A stretch of DNA of 52,246 bases, from the NCBI RefSeq assembly GCF_014384995.1, contig NZ_JACRSY010000024.1, forward strand, positions 1 through 52,246, given 5' to 3'. Positions 40,958-50,012 of the stretch are shown here, piece after piece (positions within the stretch are counted from its first letter, which is position 1; each line of letters starts with the position of its first letter). Made by a program: the position numbers and the translations under genes. Under the pieces are notes generated by a model. It did no database searches. It saw only the letters and a program-made list of their open reading frames with translations, and was not told where the DNA came from. The stretch comes from Zhenhengia yiwuensis (lineage in GTDB: Bacteria; Bacillota; Clostridia; Lachnospirales; Cellulosilyticaceae).

Positions 40958-41806
40958 ATGAAAGCAAAACAACTATTTACAAAAGCAATCTCAAAATCTA
41001 CAGCATTCCTTATGATTGGAGCAACTGTTATAGGATCAGGAGCTGGCGCAACTGTTTATGCCAAAGATATTAATGAAACATGTAATGTAAAAGTAAATAC
41101 ATATAAATTCTCTTGTAACAACATTGTTAATCTAGATTGTGATTTTGATAATTTATGGAATCCAGGGAACTGCATACCAGGTAATGGAACATCTAAACCT
41201 GAGAATAAACCATCTACTCCAGATAACGAAACTTCAAAGCCTGAGAATAAACCATCTACTCCAGACAATGAAACTTCAAAGCCTGAGAATAAACCATCTA
41301 CTCCAGATAACGAAACTTCAAAACCTGAGAACAAACCATCTACTCCAGATAACGAAACTTCAAAACCTGAGAATAAACCATCTACTCCAGATAACGAAAC
41401 TTCAAAACCTGATACAAATGTATCTACACAAACTCAATTTGAGAACAGAGTTTTAGAACTTGTCAATGTTGAGCGTCAAAAAGCAGGTCTTAATGCACTT
41501 CAAATGGATGAAAGTGTAAGAAATGTAGCAAGACTTAAATCTGAAGATATGCGTGTTAATAAATACTTTGACCACACAAGCCCATCTTACGGTTCACCAT
41601 TTGATATGCTCAAAAAATTTGGCATAAGCTATAAAAGTGCTGGTGAAAACATCGCTCAAGGTTACAGCACACCAGAAGCTGTTGTAAACGGCTGGATGAA
41701 TAGTAGCGGCCATAGAGCAAATATCTTAAATGCAAGCTTCACACATATGGGCGTTGGCTATGATGCTAACGGACACTACTGGACACAAATGTTCATCGGA
41801 AAATAA
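40958..41806 (+). CDS. Secreted CAP (SCP/PR1) domain protein with Pro/Thr/Glu repeats
   Basis: A 282-residue exported protein: signal peptide (about 1-35, ending near YAKD), a short Cys-containing region (C41, C51, C58, C68), then five 14-residue repeats (80-149) of KPENKPSTPDNETS type. The CAP domain (about 160-282) has HTSPSYGSPF, AGENIAQGY and GHRANILN. CAP proteins of this YkwD type are secreted and of uncertain enzymatic function. The repeats probably form a wall-spanning spacer. GAGGAG precedes the ATG and a terminator follows the stop. Confidence 0.9.
   Translation: MKAKQLFTKAISKSTAFLMIGATVIGSGAGATVYAKDINETCNVKVNTYKFSCNNIVNLDCDFDNLWNPGNCIPGNGTSKPENKPSTPDNETSKPENKPSTPDNETSKPENKPSTPDNETSKPENKPSTPDNETSKPENKPSTPDNETSKPDTNVSTQTQFENRVLELVNVERQKAGLNALQMDESVRNVARLKSEDMRVNKYFDHTSPSYGSPFDMLKKFGISYKSAGENIAQGYSTPEAVVNGWMNSSGHRANILNASFTHMGVGYDANGHYWTQMFIGK
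41195..41404 (+). repeat. Five in-frame 42-bp tandem repeats within the CAP gene
   Basis: Units begin at 41195, 41237, 41279, 41321 and 41363, each encoding KPENKPSTPDNETS without interruption, plus a partial sixth unit. They differ only by a few silent changes (for example AATAAA/AACAAA, GATAAC/GACAAT), which points to recent slippage or recombination. Copy number is likely to vary between strains. Confidence 0.95.
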
Positions 41807-41818
41807 TCTTACATACAC

Positions 41819-41860
41819 GAAAAAGCCAGCGGTAAGTTCATACTTATCGCTGGCTTTTTC
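41819..41860 (+). terminator. Terminator of the CAP gene
   Basis: A 12- to 13-bp GC-containing stem (AAAAAGCCAGCG with its complement), a long loop and a T run. Confidence 0.9.
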
Positions 41861-42066
41861 GTAATCTCTTTCTTATTCTCCTACTACTGCTTCTCAAAAT
41901 CACACCTTATATAATTTATACTCTACTACTATTCTACACTGACTATCTAATAGTCTCTTATTTATTTTATATTCATATAAGGTATCTATATTGTAAAATA
42001 ACTAGGTAAGTTACATACTAATCAAGAGGGATATACACGATATATACAAATAGAAAGGATTGATCC

Positions 42067-42546
42067 ATGATTGCACTTATTGTAGCCCACTCTCGGAATA
42101 GAGTTATCGGCAATAAAGGCCATATGCCTTGGAACTTAAAAAATGAGCTTAAGCGTTTTAAAGCATTAACTACAGATCATGTAGTCGTTATGGGAAGACG
42201 CACCTATGAATCCATAGGCCATCCTTTGCCTAACCGTATGAATATTGTTATATCATGCACACAGAACCTTGATGACGAAAACTGTATGACGGCTCACTCA
42301 TTAGAAGAAGCTATACATTTAGCCCAAGTTAAAGCTCCAGGTAAAACTATCTATATTACTGGTGGTGAAAGATTATATAAGGAATCTCTTCATCTCGTAA
42401 ATACTATGTATATTACCCTTATTGATGCTTATATTGAAGGGGATACCTTCTTCCCTACTTTTAATGAAGAGGATTTTACTAAACAAATAGATGCTGTTTT
42501 CCATGAAGAGCTTACGTATACTTATATGACTTACAGACGCAAATAA
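42067..42546 (+). CDS. folA: Dihydrofolate reductase
   Basis: A 159-residue DHFR that reduces dihydrofolate with NADPH for one-carbon metabolism. It shows the conserved N-terminus ALIVAHSRNRVIGNKGHMPWNL, then VVMGRRTYESIG and the GGERLY motif near 98. The catalytic acid position is Asn/Glu in the ELKRF helix. It is monocistronic, without thyA beside it. AAAGGA precedes the ATG. Confidence 0.93.
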   Translation: MIALIVAHSRNRVIGNKGHMPWNLKNELKRFKALTTDHVVVMGRRTYESIGHPLPNRMNIVISCTQNLDDENCMTAHSLEEAIHLAQVKAPGKTIYITGGERLYKESLHLVNTMYITLIDAYIEGDTFFPTFNEEDFTKQIDAVFHEELTYTYMTYRRK

Positions 42547-42574
42547 GGGTAAACCCAGTGGGCTTACCCTTTAT
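42545..42574. terminator. Terminator between folA and the M42 peptidase gene
   Basis: A GC-rich stem (AAGGGTAA with CCC on one side, complement on the other) immediately after the folA stop codon. A and T runs at both ends fit two convergent genes. Confidence 0.75.
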
Positions 42575-42577
42575 CTT

Positions 42578-43651
42578 TTATAATTTAGCAATTGTTTCTT
42601 CGCTTAAAGTTTTAATATATTCTACGGCTAACTCTATAGATGCTTTATAATCTTTCATAGCTGCGTAGCCATAATGTGTATGGGCATAACGTACTGGTAC
42701 GCCTAATACAAGGCACGGAACTGCTGCTAATTCTAAGTGAATTGGCCCTGCATCTGTACCACCACCGCTACGTACAGCACATTGGTAAGGAATCTCTTTT
42801 TCACGTGCTACTTTTTTCACCTCTTCAATGAGTCTTGGGTTAGCAATAAAACTTCTATCAAAGTGTCTAATTTGTGCACCTTTTTTAAGGCACCCTTGAG
42901 CCTCATACCTATCCATAAAAGTATCATCTGCTGGGGAGCCTTCAAATATAATAGCTATATCTGGCTTAATATTCTTCACATTAACTTTAGCCCCCCTGCA
43001 TCCTACTTCTTCTTGTACAGAGATAGCCCCTACTACATCTACATCAAGCTCTAATCCTTCAAGGGCAAGTAAAGTCTCAATAACGCATCCGCAGCCTAAT
43101 CTATTATCAAAAGCTTTCCCTAACATGATTTCAGTGGTTTTATTGTAACTAAAAGTGGTATCTGGTACAACTGGTGCACCTACTTCTATCTTGAAAAGGT
43201 CTACCACTTCCTCATAACTTGTAGCCCCTACGTCAATAATCATATCTTCTAACTTCTGACCATCTCCCCCGCCAAAGTGTGGTGGTCTCGAACCAATAAT
43301 GCCTTCTATGTAATGTCCTTCACTATTTTTAATAAGTACTTTATGTGCTGGCACAGTCTGCGTTACCCAGCCACCTAAAGGTAAAAATTTAAGGGTTCCA
43401 TTTGGTCTAATGCTTTGCACAATAAAAGCAACTTCATCTGAGTGCCCATCTAACATAATAATAGGCTTGTTGCCTGCATGATTTTTCCTATAAATCATAA
43501 GATTGCGCATGCTGTCTTCTTGAATAGTGAACTGCTCACCGTATTTCTTTTTAATAATATTTACGACTTCATCTTCAAAACCAGGTGCACCCTTTGCATT
43601 AGATAATGCTTCAATTAAAGCAATAGATTCTTCTTTTGTATAGTTTATCAT
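42578..43651 (-). CDS. M42-family aminopeptidase
   Basis: A 357-residue M42 (glutamyl aminopeptidase / deblocking type) metallopeptidase with two metal ions. Visible ligands are H in DGHSDEVAF, D in GKAFDNRLGCG, the Glu pair in VQEEVGCRG, D/E in IIFEGSPADD and H near the C-terminus (RYAHTHYG). These form dodecamers that degrade peptides in the cytoplasm. Alternative annotations are endoglucanase M or FrvX; peptidase is favoured. It lies alone between folA and the flavoprotein pair. Confidence 0.9.
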   Translation of the reverse strand: MINYTKEESIALIEALSNAKGAPGFEDEVVNIIKKKYGEQFTIQEDSMRNLMIYRKNHAGNKPIIMLDGHSDEVAFIVQSIRPNGTLKFLPLGGWVTQTVPAHKVLIKNSEGHYIEGIIGSRPPHFGGGDGQKLEDMIIDVGATSYEEVVDLFKIEVGAPVVPDTTFSYNKTTEIMLGKAFDNRLGCGCVIETLLALEGLELDVDVVGAISVQEEVGCRGAKVNVKNIKPDIAIIFEGSPADDTFMDRYEAQGCLKKGAQIRHFDRSFIANPRLIEEVKKVAREKEIPYQCAVRSGGGTDAGPIHLELAAVPCLVLGVPVRYAHTHYGYAAMKDYKASIELAVEYIKTLSEETIAKL

Positions 43652-43683
43652 ATGTATTTTCTCCTTTTTACTCTATTTTTCCT

Positions 43684-44313
43684 TTATAACCTACGCCCCA
43701 AATCTTTAACCTTTAACTTGTTTGCCTTGATTGACTGACGCCAACCCAGCTGCCCTGCCCATTTGTATAAAAACCTTGGAAAGTTTATGGATAGATAGAT
43801 ATTGTCAGCTGATGTACCAGCTAGTATGTGAGCCGCTAATTGATTGAATGCAGTGCCTAAATTTTTCTTAGGTCCCTTGCCTAGTGGCACCTTCCCTAAA
43901 CTTGAAAGTGCACCACCACCACCTACACCTATCCCTTGTCCCCATATAAGTCCTACTTTCTCACACCAGTTTTGCATAATATGTAAAGCATTTCTATTTT
44001 GCTTTCCTTCATAGAAACCACAGTTCGCTATAGCATAGACGTGTATCGCTTTGTTTTCTATACCATAAGTCTCTATTTCACATAGGCAAGATAATAAATG
44101 TGAAGGTATGCCATCTACATATAAGGGAAATGCAAAAACAAGGGCATCAAACTGATTGAATTCCTCTATTATATCTGGAGACATGGTACTCACTCTTAAA
44201 TCATAGTCTATAAAGCTTATTTCTTTTGGAAAGCATGTTTTTAAATCCTTCAGCAGTGTAGTACTGGCGCTATCAGACTTCTTAGGACTTCCATTAATTA
44301 CTGCAATTTTCAT
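43684..44313 (-). CDS. NAD(P)H-dependent flavin oxidoreductase-like protein
   Basis: A 209-residue flavodoxin-fold protein with the phosphate-binding loop INGSPKKSDSAST near 6-18 and a glycine-rich flavin-binding segment GIGVGGGGALSS. The C-terminal extension (about 170-209) is basic with two Trp, which suggests membrane contact. Its start codon overlaps the stop of the upstream flavoprotein gene (ATGA), so it is translated with it. Substrate unknown. Confidence 0.75.
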   Translation of the reverse strand: MKIAVINGSPKKSDSASTTLLKDLKTCFPKEISFIDYDLRVSTMSPDIIEEFNQFDALVFAFPLYVDGIPSHLLSCLCEIETYGIENKAIHVYAIANCGFYEGKQNRNALHIMQNWCEKVGLIWGQGIGVGGGGALSSLGKVPLGKGPKKNLGTAFNQLAAHILAGTSADNIYLSINFPRFLYKWAGQLGWRQSIKANKLKVKDLGRRL

Positions 44314-44798
44314 AGACTCATCCCTCTCAGTTCATCCCTACTCTTTAGAAATACAACTTTTTGAACTAGCCCATCATAATTCACTGCATTGGCTTTCGCA
44401 AGATTTCGAGCTGTCTCTTTTTCCTGCTCACTAATAGCCTCCCCATAAAAGTAAACCTTCATTATAATACTATTATCATAGCGTCTCTTATGATGCATTT
44501 CACCTTTACGTATTACAAAATCAGGATGGATATAGGAAATCGCCCTGTCTAAAACATTTTTTACAAATGGGCTATAGCTCCCATAAGTACATTTACTTAC
44601 TATAATGAGTTCATTGCATTTTCCAAGTTTCTCTCCTGTATCACTGTAATCATCCTTAATGATACATCTTCCTGGTGTCTTCACCCAACATCCAAAACAT
44701 CCTATACAAGGATGGATATGTCCATTATTTTCAATGATAATATCCTCATCCTTTAGGTTTAACAACTTACTTTCTACATCGGAAATAATAAGTGCCAC
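44310..44798 (-). CDS. Flavodoxin-family iron-sulfur-type flavoprotein
   Basis: A 162-residue protein of the NAD(P)H-dependent FMN reductase superfamily, with a cysteine cluster (HPCIGCFGCWVKTPGRC) near 30-46 as in iron-sulfur flavoproteins. The start is GTG at 44798 behind a G-rich ribosome site; no ATG is near. The N-terminus lacks the usual NGSPR phosphate-binding loop, which its coupled partner has. The two may form a heteromer, one binding flavin and the other the cluster. Confidence 0.7.
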   Translation of the reverse strand: MALIISDVESKLLNLKDEDIIIENNGHIHPCIGCFGCWVKTPGRCIIKDDYSDTGEKLGKCNELIIVSKCTYGSYSPFVKNVLDRAISYIHPDFVIRKGEMHHKRRYDNSIIMKVYFYGEAISEQEKETARNLAKANAVNYDGLVQKVVFLKSRDELRGMSL

Positions 44799-44871
44799 CG
44801 CTTACCTGTTCCCCCTTTATGGAATTAATAAAATTTTTATTATTTCTATTATACTATAATTTATTTTATAC

Positions 44872-46035
44872 TTATAGCTTTCCATTCCCAATAACGAGTG
44901 CAAGGTAACCCCATTCCCATATCACTTCTTCAAAACTATTTTCTAGGTACTCTCTAATATCACTTTGTTCATAACCTGTGACTCTAGAAATAACAGATAT
45001 ATAATCTCTTACCATTATATAGTCGATCTCACCCTCACCATTCATCAGCCATTTTAGGAAGAGAGCTTGCTTAAGTACGGCATACTCTAAGGTAATCCAT
45101 TGGAATCCCACTACTACATCTTCTAACTCCATTTCAGGCATAAGACAGTTACCAAAGATTTCGCTGATTAAGTAATTTTTTAAGAGATCTTCATAAGGCT
45201 GTAAGGCTCTTTCAAAGTTTTTAGCTTTCTCTAAGATAACCTGTTCTGTATAGACTGCCTCTAACCCTTCAGCTGTAACTGAAATAGGTTCTAGATAATC
45301 TACATAAAGCTTTTGCTTACGATAGTTATGCACAACATCTAGGAAGAGTTCATTACCTTCCCAGAAGGAATCCAAACGGTTAAACCTCATTTTTCTGATA
45401 GCTTGCACCAATGGTTGAATGTGCCCACCATCTGTATATTGATGAACTTGTTTAGCTGTGATTTCATCTTGCTCAAAGAGTTCTAACAGAGCATAGAAAA
45501 TAATCATCATACGCTCTGTTAGTGTATAATTTTCATCTTGAATCAGCGTAAGGATCATCTCACGTACATTATATAAAAGGTCTGGATTTTTAGCTCCTTC
45601 TTTAACAAAATGGATAGTATTCAGATTTTGATTAAGTAAATCTACGACTGCTGGGCAACCTGTATCAAGAGAATATTCTACTCGGTTCTCAAAAGTATTG
45701 ATTTGGCGTGGGAAGGTGGTACACGTTTCAGATAAGTAATCTTCACCTAACTCTGTTACTAGCCTACATAATTTATCTTGATTAAGAAATGGGCATTTCT
45801 TCTCTTTATTTAAAGTAATCACATGTCCTGATTCGTCTGATTTAACATGGCTACATAAGTGTATCCCTAATTTATTTTCACCATCTTGGTTATTAGCTTT
45901 TAAATTTACACCTTGCCATTTTTGAAGCGTGTGATCATCTACCCCTATTCGCCACTCCTGGCAGCAAGTTAGGGGACAATCCCCCGCAATGCATTTGAAT
46001 GTATCATAATAATTCACTTTAATGTTATCGCTCAT
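44872..46035 (-). CDS. FliB-like flagellin lysine-N-methylase
   Basis: A 387-residue protein with N-terminal YYDTFKCIAGDCPLTCCQEW, the Cys motif (C-x5-C-x3-CC) of FliB and YkgJ-type proteins, and further Cys in CPFL and CRLV that complete a metal or Fe-S site. FliB methylates lysines of flagellin in Salmonella and Clostridia. No flagellin or motility gene is in the window, so it may act on another surface protein. It is monocistronic. Confidence 0.85.
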   Translation of the reverse strand: MSDNIKVNYYDTFKCIAGDCPLTCCQEWRIGVDDHTLQKWQGVNLKANNQDGENKLGIHLCSHVKSDESGHVITLNKEKKCPFLNQDKLCRLVTELGEDYLSETCTTFPRQINTFENRVEYSLDTGCPAVVDLLNQNLNTIHFVKEGAKNPDLLYNVREMILTLIQDENYTLTERMMIIFYALLELFEQDEITAKQVHQYTDGGHIQPLVQAIRKMRFNRLDSFWEGNELFLDVVHNYRKQKLYVDYLEPISVTAEGLEAVYTEQVILEKAKNFERALQPYEDLLKNYLISEIFGNCLMPEMELEDVVVGFQWITLEYAVLKQALFLKWLMNGEGEIDYIMVRDYISVISRVTGYEQSDIREYLENSFEEVIWEWGYLALVIGNGKL

Positions 46036-46187
46036 AGTTCCTCCACAAGTAAGTTCTAGCTTCTTTCATTTATCTTTTGCTATTATAATATAAAAATAAG
46101 TAAAAACGCCACTTCCAATATTCAACTATAAACGGCGGATGTAAATTCTAAAAACGCTTAAACAGCAAAATTAGTATCTTACTCAAT

Positions 46188-46230
46188 AAAAGCCCTATAC
46201 TATAGCTAAGTAGCTCACAGTATAGGGCTT
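46188..46230 (-). terminator. Terminator after the ECF sigma gene
   Basis: An 11-bp stem AGCCCTATACT with near-perfect complement (46191-46201 with 46220-46230). On the minus strand a T run follows. Confidence 0.8.
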
Positions 46231-46241
46231 CTATTTATAAA

Positions 46242-47885
46242 TTATTTACTTACCATAATCCATGTTCCTTCTGCACAAGGTGTCCGCTCTGGTAAGGTTA
46301 AAATATTCTTTTTGATACATTCTTCAATAATATCACTTACAAGTCCGCAGCTTGTAACCATTGTAAACATATGATATTCACTCATTAAATGTTTAGGTAC
46401 GAATTTCTTAATGAATTTATAGAGTTTATCTGCTGCGTCCTCTACTAAATCTTTAAATTCCTCTTCAATATCGAGTGCTAGGCTTTGGAAAGCATTGGCC
46501 TCTTCTATATCCATTACAACAACTTTAGGATATAAATACCCTTCTTCAACTTTTAAGTAGCCTGCCTCAATAGCTTTTGCAGCGGTTTCTTGCTCATCTT
46601 GTGTTAATTCACTCCGTTTGATACCCTTAATTGCTTGAAGTGTTAAACGTAGTAGCGGGTCATTGGAGATATCGTGCCCACAAGCAAAATGTTGCTGGAT
46701 ACGCTCACCATAAAGGTTAAAGGCAGACACAGCCTTATAGCCACAGATATTATAAGCACTTATGCCATCACATCCGTAAAATTGAATATCCAGTGCATCA
46801 TTGGTCCCAATAACTATTCCAAAAACAAGATACTTCTCTTCTCGTTTTTGAATAGCTTTAAAATATTTCTCTTCTAGACATTGATCAATTCCCTTGCTAT
46901 AAGACCATACTAAGAGGTTTATTAATGACCAAGCAATAAATCTTCTATCTGTTTGTTTATTTAAGAACGGAAAACCTAGAATGTCCTTTTCACGTCTTTG
47001 TAAATAAGCGCCTATCCTCTCAGCAAGGATTTCTATTTTTTCCTCATACATTTTATTTATTTCTCTAAAATGCTCTAACTCCAACATAATAAAATTAGAG
47101 ATATACTTACCATTTTCTAATCTTTTCAATAAACCATAATCCCCATTTATTCCTGCACATTGAATTTCGAGCTCTTCTTCTATAAAAGGCATAGGCACAT
47201 TGAGTAGTTCTGAAAGTTCTTTTGCGCTTCTAGCTGTATCTTTACATAGATAAACAAGATTTTGAGACAACATGCGCTCTGCCTTTGATGAAGGGTCATT
47301 CCCTACAGGGTCTCCCTTGCCAACAAATTGCATATGAATTGGTTTTAAACTTAAATCTTTACTCTCCATTTTTCCTACCTCTTTCTTAAGGGTATTACGT
47401 GCTGAGAACAGGCGTTGTTTTACTGTAGTTTCACTAAGTCCAAGGCATATTGCGATTTCAGACACTTTCATTTCATCTAAATAATACATGACCATGACCT
47501 CTCGGTACATTTTTGAAAGAAAGGCAATCTCTTTTTTAATCCGTTTAAGGTACAAGGCATCGCTCTCTTCTTCCATATACACTTCGATAGGGTGTGTCTC
47601 TAGATTTCGGACTTCCTCGTTATAGGCTTCCATAATAAATCTTTCTTTTTGCTTGGTGCGTTTCTCACAGTAATCTGCATACGTACGATGTGCAATGGTC
47701 CATGCAAAACTATAGAAATTTTCAATAGTAGGATTTTTACGCGCACCTTTAAGAATGTTTAAAATCATCTCTGAGCATAAGTCCTCGGCCTCAGGTGAAT
47801 TATTACAGCGTTTATAGGCAAATCCATAGAGCTTATCTAAAAAATTTTTATCTATCATTTGTTCTATTGTAAGTTCTGTTCTCAT
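46242..47885 (-). CDS. ECF-type sigma factor with large C-terminal extension
   Basis: A 547-residue protein. Region 2 (about 10-85, NNSPEAEDLCSEMILNIL and TYADYCEKR) and region 4 (about 120-170, YYLDEMKVSEIAICLGLS and TVKQRLFSARNTL) form a sigma-70 ECF module of some 175 residues. The remaining 370 residues are a soluble domain of unknown family with Cys residues and no membrane segment. No anti-sigma gene is adjacent, so the extension probably regulates the sigma factor itself. The frame is open to 47900, but GAGGGG sets ATG 47885. Confidence 0.75.
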   Translation of the reverse strand: MRTELTIEQMIDKNFLDKLYGFAYKRCNNSPEAEDLCSEMILNILKGARKNPTIENFYSFAWTIAHRTYADYCEKRTKQKERFIMEAYNEEVRNLETHPIEVYMEEESDALYLKRIKKEIAFLSKMYREVMVMYYLDEMKVSEIAICLGLSETTVKQRLFSARNTLKKEVGKMESKDLSLKPIHMQFVGKGDPVGNDPSSKAERMLSQNLVYLCKDTARSAKELSELLNVPMPFIEEELEIQCAGINGDYGLLKRLENGKYISNFIMLELEHFREINKMYEEKIEILAERIGAYLQRREKDILGFPFLNKQTDRRFIAWSLINLLVWSYSKGIDQCLEEKYFKAIQKREEKYLVFGIVIGTNDALDIQFYGCDGISAYNICGYKAVSAFNLYGERIQQHFACGHDISNDPLLRLTLQAIKGIKRSELTQDEQETAAKAIEAGYLKVEEGYLYPKVVVMDIEEANAFQSLALDIEEEFKDLVEDAADKLYKFIKKFVPKHLMSEYHMFTMVTSCGLVSDIIEECIKKNILTLPERTPCAEGTWIMVSK

Positions 47886-47977
47886 AGTTCCCCTCAACAT
47901 TAAAATTTGTTTCTTACACCTATATAGTCGGTAGAAAAATGGTTTGGTTAGATAAATTAATCTATTTATTTTTGCTT

Positions 47978-48985
47978 TTACCTTCTAGTATGCTTATCTC
48001 TCCATTTTGGAGCCTGGCCTCTATTCATCTCTTTATTCTTTCGGTTGATCCATTCTGTAGAAGCATCCATTGCAGCACGGCAAGCTTTAGTCTGGTCTAA
48101 AGTATTAAGCATAACAAAGTCATGAATGATAGCCTGGAAACGTATAGCTGTTACATCTACTCCAGCTTTTCGTAATTTTCTAGCATACTCTTCCCCCTCA
48201 TCCCTTAGAACATCTGCTTCTCCATTTAAAATCATAGCATCTGGAAGGCCTTCTAACTCTTCTAGTGTGGCCCTTAAAGGAGAAGCTGTTATCTCATTAC
48301 GTTCTTTATTACTCATAGTATACTGGTTCCAGAACCACATCATACCAGCTCTATATAGATAGTAGTCTACTGCAAACTTATAGTAGGATTTAGTAGAAAA
48401 GCAAGCATTGGTTACTGGATAATATAAAAGCTGTTTATGAATCTTAGGTCCTTTTCTATTCTTAGCCATAATAGTCATTACAGTTGCCATATTCCCGCCT
48501 ACACTATCTCCTGCAACTGTTAAGGTATTTAAATTGGCACTGCAACCTATTCGTAATAATAAGCTAGGAAGCATACACATAACTTCATAACACTGTTCAA
48601 TAGCTGTAGGGTATTTTGCTTCTGGTGAGCGCGTATATTCTGGAAAGACTACTATGGAATTCGTACGAGCTGCCAGTTCACGTACTAGTTTATCATGCGT
48701 ATGCAAACTTCCAAATACCCACCCTGCTCCATGAATGTAATAAATGACATTAGGTATATCGACTCTATTAGTAGGTATTATTGCATACACATTAATTGTT
48801 CCCCAGTTACTTGTGGGGAATGGTATGGTCTTAATTTCTGCTGGATATTTATAAACAGGGGCATCTTGTGCCTTTTCCAAAACTTCACGCCCCTCTTTTG
48901 GAGGAAGCTGAAAAATTAAAGGCGGCTTAGAGGCATTATCACAAACCTGCTCCGCTTGCCACTCCAAAGGTATTGATCTTCTCAT
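47978..48985 (-). CDS. Alpha/beta hydrolase, HSL-type esterase
   Basis: A 335-residue carboxylesterase of the hormone-sensitive lipase group. The oxyanion motif is HGAGW instead of HGGG(F/W). The nucleophile Ser is in GDSVGGNMA, the acid in NGEADVLRDEG and the His in IIHDFVM. There is no signal peptide. AAGGAG positions ATG 48985; the frame also has an earlier ATG at 49003 without a clear ribosome site. It is transcribed alone and the substrate is probably a short-chain ester. Confidence 0.87.
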   Translation of the reverse strand: MRRSIPLEWQAEQVCDNASKPPLIFQLPPKEGREVLEKAQDAPVYKYPAEIKTIPFPTSNWGTINVYAIIPTNRVDIPNVIYYIHGAGWVFGSLHTHDKLVRELAARTNSIVVFPEYTRSPEAKYPTAIEQCYEVMCMLPSLLLRIGCSANLNTLTVAGDSVGGNMATVMTIMAKNRKGPKIHKQLLYYPVTNACFSTKSYYKFAVDYYLYRAGMMWFWNQYTMSNKERNEITASPLRATLEELEGLPDAMILNGEADVLRDEGEEYARKLRKAGVDVTAIRFQAIIHDFVMLNTLDQTKACRAAMDASTEWINRKNKEMNRGQAPKWRDKHTRR

Positions 48986-49147
48986 ATATTGATTCTCCTT
49001 CATATCTTTTTTAAAGGTTCTATAATGCTATTTACCTATGCTATAAGGGTTTAAATACTATATTTCTAATATATGATCTGATCTCCAAAAATTTACTGTC
49101 TATTTCTCTATTGTATAATGCTCTTCCTATCCTTTTTATAAGATTTT

Positions 49148-49189
49148 AAAAGCTTATTGGGAAATATAAAAAGTCCCAATAAAGAGCTT
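49148..49189 (-). terminator. Terminator of the GntR-ABC operon
   Basis: Nested arms AAGC and TTATTGGGA pair with their complements across 49148-49189. A T run lies on the far side in minus-strand sense. Confidence 0.7.
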
Positions 49190-49223
49190 ACTCTCACTGG
49201 AACCTTTTATTTTCACCCTATCC

Positions 49224-50012
49224 TTACTCTAAATTTAGGTGTTTCTTTAGAATATAAGTTGTACCTTCAAACATAACGACTATAAAAATTATCGCCATTA
49301 TATTTGCTATAAATAAACTCTTAGTAGGATCCATATTCGCCCCTGTATATAGACTTCCTAACATTGTCATTCCTGTTATCCAATTGATTGCCGTATTAAT
49401 AACGAAGAAAGCTATAAATGATGCCGCCGTACGATGTTTTTGGAAACTTGGGAACTGTCCTATTGCTAAAGATAAGTAGATTAAGACTACAAATTGTATA
49501 TACATCAAGAATGTTGCAAGTGCAAATTGGGTAATGACAAATAGGCCCATTCGACCTACTTCATCTTGTAGCATAATCATCATTCGTGGTATGAATATGG
49601 AAAACATCTGCCCCACTTCGGCAAAGAATTCTCCGGTAGCAAATAAAACGATAAATGTTATCACCCCAACTATTCCACTTAAAATAACCCATGTTACTGC
49701 TACAAGCATTTTAGTAATAATTAAACTTCTTATTTTAACAGGTAAGGTAAACATTAAATACCCTTCATCTGATAGTAGATTTTTTTGGAAACGTTGAATC
49801 GTTACAATTAAAGTGATGACAACTAATGCTATAAATAATCCAACTAATGCAAGGGTTGTAAAGTTACCTAGTGTATTAAGCTCTTCAAATACCCCCTTAT
49901 TGCTTCTTCCTAAAAATCTTTGAATGAGTGCAACGAGCAAAATAGCGCCATACAGAGGTAAGAAAGTTCTTCCTGTCGCTTTAAATTCATATTTAATTAA
50001 TTTTCCTAACAT
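49224..50012 (-). CDS. ABC-2-type transporter permease
   Basis: A 262-residue membrane protein with about six hydrophobic segments, beginning MLGKLIKYEFKATGR, the usual start of ABC-2 permeases. It overlaps the ATPase gene by 7 bp and should form the membrane half of the exporter. With the YtrA-like regulator it resembles antibiotic-responsive or envelope-stress exporters such as ytrABC or bceAB-like systems, but the substrate is unknown. Confidence 0.87.
   Translation of the reverse strand: MLGKLIKYEFKATGRTFLPLYGAILLVALIQRFLGRSNKGVFEELNTLGNFTTLALVGLFIALVVITLIVTIQRFQKNLLSDEGYLMFTLPVKIRSLIITKMLVAVTWVILSGIVGVITFIVLFATGEFFAEVGQMFSIFIPRMMIMLQDEVGRMGLFVITQFALATFLMYIQFVVLIYLSLAIGQFPSFQKHRTAASFIAFFVINTAINWITGMTMLGSLYTGANMDPTKSLFIANIMAIIFIVVMFEGTTYILKKHLNLE

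Noticed and set aside
41056..41334. Antisense frame with repeated GVDGLFSGFEVSLS units
   Set aside because: It is the complement of the CAP gene's repeats; repetition follows from the sense strand.
41195..41404. Regular repeats as a possible CRISPR array
   Set aside because: Units are contiguous without spacers, in frame and protein-coding.
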